Part shown: one piece after another, positions 45,060 to 56,133 of the stretch | Layout: each line of letters opens with the position of its first letter | How positions within the stretch are numbered: position 1 is the stretch's first letter | NCBI GenBank assembly: GCA_030848705.1 | Contig: CM061239.1 | Location: forward strand, 86,100,363-86,164,362 | Source: Heracleum sosnowskyi | Lineage: Eukaryota > Streptophyta > Magnoliopsida > Apiales > Apiaceae | Reading direction: 5' to 3' | DNA length: 64,000 nucleotides | Program-made: the position numbers and the translations under genes | Notes under the pieces: model-generated | Told to the model about the DNA's origin: nothing | Database searches by the model: none | Seen by the model: only the letters and a program-made list of their open reading frames with translations

Positions 45060-45455
45060 GGCGAGGCCCCATGATCCAAAGAGAGTGCCCCCTGGTTACA
45101 GGTTGAGGCCCCATGGAGATGAGCGAGCCCTTCCATGCGACAATTTAATCGATAGTATGGGAGAGTGGCCCCATGATCCATAGTGAGTGCCCCTTGATTA
45201 AAGGTTGAGGCCCCATGGACATGAGCGAGCCCCCTCATGTGACAACTCAATTGATAATATCGGAGAGCAGCCCCATGATCCACAGAGTGCTCCCCCTGAT
45301 TCTTGAAAGAATTACATGTCGAGGCCCCATGGATATGAGTGAGCCCCTTCACGTGATAATTCAATGGATGATATAGGAGAGAGGCCCCCTGGTCCACAGT
45401 GAGTGCCCCCTATTTACAGGTCGAGGCCCCATGGACATGAGTGAGCCCTTCCTAA
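45060..45455 (+). repeat. Tandem repeat of about 120 bp, three to four copies
   Basis: The recurring core is GAGGCCCCATGGACATGAGY followed by GAGCCC and GATCCAYAGTGAGTGCCCC, in the internal region of the LARD-like element. ORFs across it on either strand are by-products of the repeat. Confidence 0.82.
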
Positions 45456-46619
45456 AAGACAAGACTTTTATCTTCAGAGAACACGTACGTCGTCACGTCC
45501 TCAATAATAGAAGACATGCCATTCAAGGCGCACCATAATGGTATCGGCCTCATATGTTAAGACTTCGACTTCAAACATGATTGTACAAGCCCTCAGGTTG
45601 CAACAAGAAGAAGAATATTTGGAGAAGAGGCCCCATGGACCTTAGGATGCGCCCCCTGACCAGCAGGATGCGGCCCCAAGGTCATGAGTGAGCCCCTCTA
45701 CAGAAGAATGCTCTTATAAAATGAACTAGAAGATTAGAAGGGACTTCGACACTGCCCTCATCCACTTAGGCTGCCCTACGCAAGAGGGCGCACCCTCACG
45801 ATGCTGGGGGTAGTACTGATGCATCTCCCGGCTCTTCCTATGAACAGAGTATCCTTACGGGGATGTTTTTTCATGAAAAGATGTTTGAAGATACAATTGA
45901 CGCCTATTGTGTGCCCCTTCACCGGACAGAGGTGCTAAGGTGCGGCTAGGCTAGTCTGATGAAGGCCATCTACACGATAAATTATATAGAAGATAGTGAT
46001 GACTAGTGTTCCCCTCTAACGGATGCCTCTTAGTGAGATGCCTATTCGAGAGATGCCTCATATTGAGATGCCCCTTTCTGTGGGTCGAGATTCGAAGTAT
46101 TATGCAACCGGAGAGTGCCACCTAAAGTTTTAATAAAACTTTTGAGAGTGAGGCCCCTGAATAGTCATGCAAGCGTTTGATAGAGTATGTTCAATAAGAT
46201 AATGCTTTGGTTGATTGAAGACGGGCAATGACTGTATAGTAGACTACAAGGTAAATTAATTACCTCCTAGTCTAGGGGGGTAGTCCATATATACTTTCCC
46301 TAGTCCTAGTTGATGTAATGAAATTTTAAAACTTTCAAGATGGTTTGTTTACAGGGCGTGCTCTCTAAGGTGACGCGCCCTCTAGGACGACGCGCCCTCA
46401 GTTAGATGGTGAGATGCGGAACTCTTCCTTGTAAACATGCAAGTATGATAATCAAGAAGACATATTATGAGAACATAAATTCGGCAAACATATCCCGTAG
46501 AGTTACCAAAAGCATAGTCAAATCAAGTACAACTTGCAAGGCTTAGAAGTGAGGAGCTGCACCTCAAAAATGTTCAGAAGACTTAGTAAAAGAAATAAAG
46601 ATCATATCAAGCCTCGGGA

Positions 46620-47480
46620 CGCGCCCTGAGTGCCATCAGCAAGAGGAGTAGAGGTGTTTTCAACAACAATATCACTTGTTTTAGCAGCATCATCCAAAGG
46701 TTTTTCAAGAACAACATTGGCCTTAGGAGATTGGTTTCCCTAATCCTTAGCATCTTGTTCACCATCAGGAGATGCATCCTCAAAGGACACGTCCTCATCT
46801 CCTTCAAGTGGTCCAGCCTCAATTTTAAGTTTGATCCGTTTGGCTTTGATGGCCGCAGATTCATGAACTTTGAATTTCTCAATCCATGCAACTTTATCCT
46901 CACCAAACTTGGAGAAGTCAAAGCCAGGATCAACTGCCAAGAAGCAAGAAGCAAAGATTCTCCCTGAAATGGAAGACGCGCACTTGGTAGAATGGAAGAC
47001 ATACTTCCAAATCCCTGAAGAAAAATTAGAAGCTTGTGGATGCGCCCTATCATCAGGGCGCGCCCTCAGACACACAAGGTTGAGAAGTCTTCTCTACAAC
47101 TGTTCCTTGAAAGATAGATGTTCTGCCAAAATGCTTTCCATCGATTAAATGAAATAAGAAGACATGGCAACCTCTTTAGGGCGCACCCTCTGAAGAATGA
47201 GACACCGTCTCCACCGGTTGATATGTTTTTTCCAAGTATGCCTTGACAAGAGACAATGTGAAGAATGTACATATAACAAAATTGGTAGGAAGGGTGAGCC
47301 TTGACCTCATCAGCGTACTTGTCTGTGAAGATAAATAAGCAGTGTGAGTAGAGTTACGGAGCGGTTGCAGAAGAAATTGCCTTTGTGTTAGCAATTGTGT
47401 TGCTGGTGGAAAGATCACCTCCATTGTCATAACGCATCCTCCCTGCCTCCGAGATTTTCTCAACTTCTTCATCTTTGTTT
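46620..47480 (-). pseudogene. Antisense coding-like fragment inside the LARD-like element
   Basis: On the strand opposite to the element, several open stretches look coding and seem spliced. One is DKYADEVKAHPSYQFCYMY (about 47315-47230) after a TTATCTTCACAG acceptor. Another begins at a TTTTTCTTCAG acceptor near 47027 and reads DFSKFGEDKVAWIEKFKVHE, ending in an acidic tail with a stop near 46741. Some Ty3/gypsy lineages (Tat/Ogre/Grande) carry antisense ORFs, or this may be a captured gene piece. I do not recognise the family. Stops and GCGC words interrupt it. Confidence 0.4.
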
Positions 47481-47819
47481 TGCTGGGCTAGCTCCCCCTT
47501 CTTAACTTCAATAGATCCAACCTTTGACACTTTGAATTCAACTCATTCGACCTCAGAAGACTCATGTGGATTATTTGACAAATTCTCATAAGGATTTTTA
47601 TTACTTGAAGATCGGTGATCGAGCTTTCAATATGGTCGCGCCTCCCTCAGGGCACGCCCTCCAATATTGATGCACTCAGGCGAATCTCTAATGTGCATTT
47701 TTATGCCCAAATATGGCCATTGGCTCTAAACAGGCCCATTACAAGAATTGATGAAAATATTAGGCTCACGATTAGTGGTCCAGAAATATTGTGAAGCTCT
47801 CCTACCGATATATTGACAA

Positions 47820-48340
47820 AGTGTCAGGAAGGAGGAGAGGACTCCTCTCATCAAATTAGCAAGGAGTCAGACGAGAGGAGATGACTCCTCCACTCATATT
47901 AATAAAGAGGACTTCTCCCCTCATATCAGTAGAGAGGACTCATCCGCCTCATATCAGCATAGAGGACTCCTCTCATCATATCAATAGGGAGGACTCCTCC
48001 ACCTCATATCAGCAGAGAGGACTCCTCTCCTCATATCAGCAGAGTGGACTCCTCCCCTCATATCAGTAGAGAGGACTCCTCGACTCATATTAATAGAGAG
48101 GGCTCCTCTCATCGTATTCATATAAAGGCCTTCTCCCATCATATTAGTAAGAAGCCAGACAAGAAGAGAAGACTCCTCTCCTCATATTAAAAAGGAGGAA
48201 AATGCGACATGAGATGACTCCTCTCCTATACTAAAAAAGAGAAAGACTTATGTGACAGGAGAGGACTCTTCTCCTCATACTAAAAAGTAAACAGACAAAA
48301 GGAGAGAACTCTTCTACTCCTCTCATCATATCAACAAGAG
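47820..48340 (+). repeat. Minisatellite of about 30 bp (GAGGACTCCTCTC...CATATCA)
   Basis: About fourteen degenerate copies of AGAGAGGACTCCTC plus YCTCATATCAGY, in the internal region of the LARD-like element. GAGGACTCCTC is itself an imperfect palindrome. Confidence 0.85.
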
Positions 48341-49209
48341 GCCTTCTCTAATGATACTTTAAGAAGACTTGAAGATACATGTTGGAACATAAGCTCACAT
48401 GTTAGCTGGAGAGAAAATATTATTGTGATAACTTTTGACTACAAGGCCCTATGAGGTCACTTCACAAGGTCCCTAAGGGACTGGATTGAGCTTTGAAGGA
48501 CCCTTCGAGGGCATCACTTACATATTCTTAAAATCACATCACATGAAGACATCTTTACAAGACATCTCATAATATTAAGGCAAGAATGCCCATGCCCAGA
48601 CCCTCAAGGGACGCATGGGTGTGGCATTATTGGAATTTTTGAAAGAGGATGCGCCCACAGTTTAGGACGCGCTCAAAAGAGAACTATTCTGGAATGAGAG
48701 AGAAGAAAGATTATAAGGAAGGGCAAAGGAACATATTAGGTGGAACACGTGGAAGCCATCCGATGGAATATTATAACTTACAAGTATATATGTACAAGGG
48801 TGTATCTATATTTACACAGGCTACTCCATTTTTTGAATCTTAAGATAAATGAATGAATATGTACCCCTTAATGATAGAAGATGGCACGTCCTCTCAATAA
48901 ATATATATTTTACTTGATGACGAGCCCGGAAAGAGGTTTATCTGCACAATATCTCTTGTTTCTTATGCTGAGTTAGCTCATGTAAGCTTAGAGGTGTCAT
49001 GTGCAGGTAGTATCCCTCTCTAAACATTAGAATTATCAAAAACATATGATGGAAGAATTAAAGGACGCGCCATCTAGAAGGATGCGCCCTCTTTACATCA
49101 TCAAAGAAGAAACAAACTCGAGGACACTTCTTGAAGAAGAAAAGGTTATGAATAGATTTTGGCACTTTGAAGATAAAGAATTCCATGTTTCATCTCTGAT
49201 TTCACACGG

Positions 49210-49222
49210 AATTGGGGGTAGT
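49210..49222 (+). other. Polypurine tract
   Basis: AATTGGGGGTAGT lies directly before the 3' LTR start TGTTATAGCC. Confidence 0.85.
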
Positions 49223-50466
49223 TGTTATAGCCAAAATTTGGTATTGGGGTTTTAGGGTAAATTCGGGTCAAGTAATAATCAATTGGGGATATCCAAGATG
49301 CAATTAGGGATTGAATTGGTACAAGGGAAGCTCAGGGCTCATCCTCATAGGGGAGAGGGCGCACCCCTTTGGCCGTCCAACCCTTTAGGACGCGTCGTCT
49401 TTGTGTGACTGACAACTTCACATGAATGGATGACTTGACAGAGAATAGGAGCTACATTGATATTAGATTGACACAAGGAAGCTTAGGGCATGCCCTCAGT
49501 AAGGGAGAAGGCGAGCCCTTTGTCCGTCCACCCCTTGAGGGTGCGTCCTCTTGGTTTAAAGTACCTACTTGGTGGTGAAAGACGGCTCCATTGGCTTGAT
49601 AATGGCAAGATATTGAAGACTTCTCCCTTAGGATGTCTCCTAAGGGAGGGATGTTCGTGATTGAAGGCCTCCGGGGGTTTGCCTGATGATGATGTCTGTG
49701 ATTGAAGGCCTCCAGGGGTTTGCCTGATGATTGAAGAATTCCCTACTAGGATGTTCCCTAGGAGGGGGATGTCCGTTGTTGAAGGCCTCCAGGGGTATGC
49801 CTGATGATTGAAGGTCTCCTCCTGTATTCAATGGGCGCGTCCTCATTGGGGATGTGGGGTAAATCTTGGTGTGTGCTTTGGGAGCTCTGTTCCTGTACTC
49901 AATGGGCGCGTCCTCATTGGGGAACTTTGGAGTAATCCTGCACTTTGCATCCAAACGTTTGGGATCACTTGTCCTGCAATCTGGTGGGTGCTTCTCATTC
50001 GAGGGACAAGGATGCATCTGGCATTTGGGGTAAGTCATGGCTATACATGCAACTACTTTGGTCAGGGAGACAGCTGGTAGCGGTTAGTGTCGGCTCCTAA
50101 GTTGGGTCGATGCCGTATCCGTGAAGTCCCTAGACTGTAGTTGAGCCTTGGGCCTTTGTGACTAGGCCTCATCGTTGAACATTCCTGAAGCGAGTCGAAG
50201 ACCAATTCCAGAAGATGGATCAGGTATCCTAGTGGGCCTCGGTAATCAGAAACCAGCCCATATAGGTTACTTGCTCCCCAAGAACTACGTAGGGCTTGAT
50301 CCCCAAGAGCTCAGCGAGCCACCACCAAGAAAACCCTTACAATCTCAGCCCCCAATTCATCACAACCACCACACTCTGACGACTTTCCGGTGAAGAACCA
50401 TCGTCATAGATCTTGAATCCGGCGATAAACCTCAAACTTTGTTAATACCAAATTCCTCTGTTAACA
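49223..50466 (+). repeat. 3' LTR of the LARD-like element (TATA-deleted)
   Basis: This 1244-bp copy of 42806-44094 has about 3% substitutions, a 2-bp indel and a 44-bp deletion that removes the TATA box. It ends CTGTTAACA and is followed by leader sequence instead of flanking DNA. Confidence 0.92.
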
Positions 50467-50773
50467 AATTGGCGCTAGAAGGAGGGGTGCTGATCAAGAT
50501 CATAATCTCAGGAGGAAGAGATATATCATCATGATGAAAGTTCTTAGAAGAAGGTCTGCCAATATTCAGAGGATGGCCATGGGTACTACTTCATGCTGAC
50601 GGCAAGGAGGAAGATCCAAAGATGGTGATTTCAAGACGATGATTCATTACTGGATGTTCGAAGAAGATATGGAGAATAAAGTGTCAAGGTGATTCAGATC
50701 TGAAGGATATTTTCATGTATACTTGAAGGCGATAAACCTCAAACTTTGTTAATACCAAATTCCTCCGTTAACA
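50467..50773 (+). repeat. Extra leader copy plus LTR 3' tip within the same insertion
   Basis: 50467-50732 is identical, as far as I can read, to 44095-44360 (266 bp, including the primer site). At GGCGA it switches to the LTR tip (GATAAACCTCAAACTTTG ... CCGTTAACA), ending at 50773 next to the ATAAT duplication. Confidence 0.92.
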
Positions 50774-51949
50774 ATAATTTTTGTTTTTCTAATGTATTAT
50801 ACACAGGTTTATTGCAGGTGATCAATGAAAGACTACAATACTGAAGGATCAAATTTGATTTTCTGTTTTTTCCTTTGCATATGTCAAACTCACACTCAAG
50901 TGCATGATTTTTTACATGTTAAAATTATATTGAAGTCAGTGCATCAATGTGTGAATATATTGTGTATACATTAAACTGATCAATGATTTATTAACTTTTG
51001 CAGGATAGGTGAATATTTATTGTGTATTATATATTGAGTAGCTTAATAGGGGTGACTATAACTTTTACATTATATTTTATATATTTTAGTTTTAAATAGC
51101 CTATTTTCAGTTTTAACTTTCTAATTTTTATTCTTTCAAAATAGTTTTCTTGTATTTAACATCATACTAATACATATTAATTTATAAATTTTTTATTTTA
51201 CATGCAAATTATAAAAACTTAGATGTTATATGAAATACTTTTCACTAATTTTATTTTCATATAATATTTGAATATTTTCTATTTTATTATTCTGGCTTAT
51301 ATCTTTATTATTTCTAATTCTATTTATTGTGATGTTTTTATTGTTGTATATTTTGTATTAAATAATAGTGTATATTAATAATTTTTCAATGCATACCTTA
51401 AGTTTCTTCCGCTCATTAAATATTAAATGTTTATTCTGGTATTTTATTAATCATATTTTAATGTTTAATATTTATTTTTGTTCTTTACATTAATTTGTTC
51501 TTTTTATTTAGTATCATGTTAGATTATATAATTATATTCCAATTTTTTCTAATCACTTATAGTACTACATGTTATAAAATTATTAGAATATTATAATAAA
51601 ATATTTTCTATTTACTTTATTTTGATTTTTAGAAATAAAAAAGATGTATATTATATAAAAAATTCTTACTTATGTGTTGTTTCTAATATTTATGTTTTAG
51701 CTCAACGAGTGCAACAACCAAAACACAATAAATTCTTTAGGTGGTGTTTGAAAACATTGATTTCATTTCAAATCCAGGATTCTAATTCGTCTATTTGAAA
51801 TTCAAATATCTTGTTTGGGAATATAAAATTTTAAATTCTGAATTTCAAATTTTAGTATTCAGTTTGAGATTTCATATAGTTAATCATTTTATTCTCGAGA
51901 TTTTTTTTAAAAAAAAATATACAACTTAATTTTTCAAATTATTTTTCTA

Positions 51950-52260
51950 AAAAAGCTTGTTCCTAAAAATATTTGACCAAAAAAAAATTTTCGAAAGAAA
52001 AATTCTCGAAAAAAGTTTCTCGAGAAAAGATTTTGATGAAAAAATTCTCGAGAAGATTCTAAGGAAAATATTTACGAGAAAAAATTCTCGGACTAGGGAA
52101 AATTTACGGGAATTTTTTTTCGAGAAAGAATGCTCGAAAACAAATTTCAAAAAAAAATTGCTCAGAATAAATTTTCGGGGAAATAATTCTCGGGAATTTT
52201 TTTTTGGAAACAAATTCTCCGAAAAAGTTCTCGGAAAAAATTTCTCGAGAAAGAGTACTG
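51950..52260. repeat. Degenerate minisatellite built on TTCTCGAGAA
   Basis: About fifteen units of roughly 18-22 bp with core AAAATTCTCGAGAAA, many containing the palindrome or half of it, separated by A or T runs. Some units contain TTCTCGAA, which fits the TTCnnGAA pattern of heat-shock elements. ORFs in it are artefacts. Confidence 0.8.
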
Positions 52261-52814
52261 TTTCTTTTTGTTTGCAAATATATTATTCTGAATCTATATA
52301 TTGACAATTGTGCAGCTACTAAATAATTAATGAATATTGCCCATCCAATATGGAAATGCTAGAGTCCCTGAATTCGTTCCCAAATTCGTTCACAAATGCC
52401 ATGTGTCAGAATCTAATTCGTACTAATTCAAATGATTATGATGGATCAATCATGCTACATCATTCGAGACCTCTATTTGGGAACGCTTTTATAGATATGT
52501 TGCTGAAGTCTTACTTGTTTGTGGCTTGTAAAACACTAATTGATTGCCATAGTTGTCGGTTTCTCTAGAAATTTTCCGCAACCTATCATCCATTCATCCG
52601 TATGATTGAAATCAGTATTTGCACAGAGACTAGTGTAAACTAGGTAATATTAAATCTTGATAATTCCTTCTCTTGAGGGTTTATAAAGATTTAATATGGC
52701 ATCAGAGGTGAGGTTGGGGTCAGGTTAGGACATGTCGAAATCGAATTTGATCCAAAAGATGGACTATCCAGTGCAGGAGAACTTTATATTTAAAATATAA
52801 TAAAACTGTCAGTC

Positions 52815-52860
52815 ATTCCTCTTTTAGAACTCCTCTTTTAGAACTCCTCTTTTAGAACTG
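52815..52860 (+). repeat. 15-bp tandem repeat, three copies
   Basis: ACTCCTCTTTTAGAA is repeated three times in direct succession. Confidence 0.85.
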
Positions 52861-54639
52861 ATACCCATATAGCTGTGAGTAGGCATTTCGAAACAAAGTT
52901 TTCATCGTCAAAATATAAGTCAGTCTGTTGTTGGAGATTGGAGAAAGCATCAAAAGAGGTTGTAAAAATTAGATTTAACGTTTGTGATGGGGAATCCGGT
53001 GGAAGTTGGATATATAGGAGCCATACTGGTTGTCATAAGTTGTTCTATATCCATCTACCACATACTTGGGCCTCGTTCGTTTCACTAGTTTTAGAGTTAC
53101 ACATGTAACTTCAAATTCCTTGAAATTATTACAAGATGTAGTTCCTTGGAAACTTATAACGTGTGTTTGGTGACTAATGCGAGTGTACTCATTCTTTTAT
53201 AAATGTTCTAGCAATGGCACATATTTTCAAAAAATTATATAATAATAGAAATGAACAAGATGACTTGACCATGATATTAATACGATTTTATTAAATTTTA
53301 ACTTAAAATTAATATGATCCCTTTAATTGCTAGAAATATATTTATATTTATATAATGTTATTATATGTAATATTAATTAAGAAATAAAAGTTAACATATA
53401 TGAATTATAATTTTATTAAAAAGACTCACTTTATGTAATTTAATATTTAAATAATATTATGATTAATTTCTAAATATAAATTTCATATAACAAAATACAT
53501 ATTATAAAACTTAATTAATATTTAATATTTTATTAACATTTTGACATGTGTTCTTTTTTTTTTGTTTAATTTGTATAACATATAATATTTGACAAAAAAA
53601 AAGGACATTAACAACTCTCTAACTTATGTTGAACATGGTGGAGCAGTAGGTTCCTGTATTTTACACTAACTATGAATCTCCGGGAACTGAGTTCCTTGGT
53701 TTAATTTTAAAACCATCCAACACCAAACAATGTAACTCAAAATCCGCAAAAACCAATCCGATTTTGAACCGATCCGAACCAAAATCAAAGTGTGGTTTGC
53801 GGTTTGGGTTCAACTACTTTAAAAAACCGCGGATTGTGGGTTGGTTTCGGATTGACAAGAACCTAACATGCTCTCAATCCGAACCGCATCTATATACTTA
53901 TATATATATATATATATATACACTAGCCTATAACCCGTGCGATGCACAGATGAATTTTTGTATTTTTATCTTATTATATATATCTTGATTTATATGATTT
54001 TAAAAAGTAATCAAATATAATAATATATGTATGATGTTTGTTGTGGATTAAAAAACGTGCTTTGTGAATTTAATGCTAGGATTAATGAGCTTCGAGCTTT
54101 AATGGCTGCACTCGTGTTTCCGGACTAAATCGGTCCTCACAAGATGCCTACGTATCTCAAATCGTTATTGAGAATCAAGCCAAAGACGTAGTTCTGATTG
54201 TAGGATCATGGACCTTATATAGGCGTCTGGAGCCTAGTATTTATGGTATGTTTAGGAGTCTTAGAGAATAAGTCTCCTTTTTGATATTGGATAAGCATTG
54301 TATTGCTTGCAGGATAAGTCTTTTCCTTGTCGATAAAGGCTATGACTCATTAATTGCCTTTAATTGGGATTCCAGATCCTTCTTTGACCAATTTGCCATA
54401 ATTCGGACTCTTTTTATGAGATGTATATTTTCCCTATTCATTAATTACGAAATTAATGAATAATTAGGGTGTCGGGCCTTAAATATCGGCCTTTTGTTTG
54501 ACTAGTCAATTATATTTCTATAATTACTTTTCTGACCATATTATTTGCCCCCCAACTTCTGGGAAAATCTCCTTGGGGTTTTTGTAGAAGTTATAGCGTG
54601 TTTTTCCCCAAAATTTTCCATTTTTAGGGCATTTTTGAC

Positions 54640-55580
54640 CTCAAATTAGGTCATTTTCGACCAGGATTTCGACCATGAACCAAGTCCTTTTCGACCAGGA
54701 TTTTGACCAGGAACCAAGTTCTTTTCAACCAGGATTTCGACCAGGAATGGTCCCAGGTCGAAGGATTCGACCTCAGATTCTCGGTCATTTTCGACCAGGA
54801 TCGTTCGACCTAAAGCATCCTTTTTTCGACCTCGATTCTGGTCCCATGTCGAGGGGCTCGACCTCATTTTCCCAGCCATTTTCGACTAGGATCATTCGAC
54901 CTCGATTTTGACTTCAAACAGTTGTGAGGTCGAAGCTATCGACCAGGATTTCCAAGTCTTTTTCGACCTCAACTGTTCGACCTCGTTTGCCATATATCTT
55001 CGACCTTGATTTTAGTTCCAGGTCTTTTGTTTCGACCTCGAATCATAGGTCAATTTCGACCTCGATTCTAGTATATCTTCGCCCTCGATTGATTGTGAGG
55101 TCGAAGTTGACGACTTCACTTCGTAGGCTATTTTCGACCTTCACTTGTCGACTTCATTTCTATGTGTTTTCGACCAGGATTTTCCTAGGTCAAAATAGAC
55201 TTTATTCTCTGAGTCATTTTCGACCTTGTTTCCTTATGCTTTTCGACCTAGTTTTAGTGTGAGGTCGGGGGATACGAACTCGATTTATCGTGTATTTTCG
55301 ATCTCAATCAATCGACTTCGATCTAGGGTCTTTTCGACCTCATTTTTTCAATTTTTTGACTTGCTTTTGGTGTGAAGTCGATGGATACGACCACAGTTTC
55401 GTGTGTCTTTTCGACTTGGGTCGTTCGACCTCGATTTAGGGTCTTTTCGACCTTAAATCTTTAATTTTTCCGCTTAGTTTGGGAGTGAGGTCGATGAATA
55501 CGGCCTCGATTCCCCTTGTATATTCGACCTTGGACGAACGACTTTGTCTTAGGGTCATTTCGACCTCGGTCTTTTGTTTT
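54640..55580. repeat. Dispersed TTTCGACC/GGTCGA array (probable retroelement LTR or leader)
   Basis: More than thirty copies of TTTCGACC(T/A)(C/G)GATT-like units of irregular 25-45 bp spacing, mostly plus strand, some GGTCGA. The block precedes a TATA box (55811) and a retroelement ORF (56134), so it probably belongs to the upstream control region of that element. LTR ends could not be placed. Confidence 0.75.
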
Positions 55581-55810
55581 TTGCCTTGGTTTTATTCCAG
55601 GCTTTATTATTTTTGGGCTTTAAATAGTCCAATTTTAATTTGGACTTAAATCTTTCCAGCCTTGGGCCTTATTTGATTTGGGCTTCGATTTTGCCTGAGA
55701 TTTAATTTATTTGGGCTTTTGCCTTTATAATCCATAAATGGATTTTATGGGCCTTACTGGCTATAGACGGTTGCCCTTCCTTAACCGGTAGGGTTTCCAG
55801 TCATCTCTAT

Positions 55811-55816
55811 TATAAA
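55811..55816 (+). promoter_or_regulatory. TATA box upstream of the gypsy-type transposon ORF
   Basis: TATAAA within CTCTATTATAAAGGAGTGAG is followed by a CT-rich leader (TTCTCACTTCTTACTTCC) and the ATG at 56134. Confidence 0.6.
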
Positions 55817-56133
55817 GGAGTGAGATTTCTATTCATTTCTCACTTCTTACTTCCAACTTTCTAAAATTTCTCTCTAGTATCTTTAGTTTTTCTCTCTTCT
55901 TACTCCGTGGTAAGGCGATTCCCGGCGAGCTTTTGTACGGTGGTGCTCTTGTTTTTCTGGGATCAATCTTCATCCCTCGAAGATTTCTGGGTTTTCACCT
56001 TCATCCCTTGAAGATTTATGGGTTTCTTTGAAGATTTCCTGGGAATTTCTTTGAAGTTTTGAAGATTTGAAGATTTTTCTGGAGATTTTTCTGGGATTTC
56101 TCTTGAACGTTTGAAGATTTGAAGATTTTGAAG

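Larger units (their letters stand above)
42806..50773 (+). mobile_element. Non-coding LTR retrotransposon (LARD-like) with aberrant compound 3' end
   Basis: The element is bounded by the 5-bp duplication ATAAT (42801-42805 and 50774-50778). It has a 1289-bp 5' LTR, an internal region of about 5.1 kb without gag or pol, a polypurine tract and a 1244-bp 3' LTR. The 3' LTR is followed by an extra 266-bp copy of the leader (primer site and beyond) and the last 45 bp of an LTR. The internal region holds tandem repeats and GC-rich palindromic words but no retroviral domain, so it depended on another element for movement. The primer site (TGGCGCTAGAAGGAGGGG) is not the initiator tRNA-Met site of copia elements; a Ty3/gypsy relative is likely. 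LTR divergence is about 3% (some 36 substitutions by eye). Confidence 0.88.
50779..54004. other. AT-rich intergenic region, no gene seen
   Basis: 51030-51700 and 53220-53600 are extremely AT-rich. Two minisatellites (51950-52260 and 52815-52860) and a low-complexity stretch of CCGAAC/GGTTTG words (53700-53890) followed by a (TA)n tract (53899-53920) are the only structure seen. No coding sequence can be supported. Confidence 0.6.

Noticed and set aside
45011..45397. 128-codon minus-strand ORF with repeats
   Set aside because: It is the translation of the 120-bp tandem repeat inside the LARD-like element; no family features and no promoter.
51947..52304. Lys/Phe-rich ORFs on both strands
   Set aside because: They are translations of the TTCTCGAGAA minisatellite.
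52680..52730. ATATGGCATCAGAGG, similar to a tRNA-Met primer site
   Set aside because: One mismatch to the primer site, no recognisable LTR end next to it and no gag following; at most a remnant of an old copia insertion.
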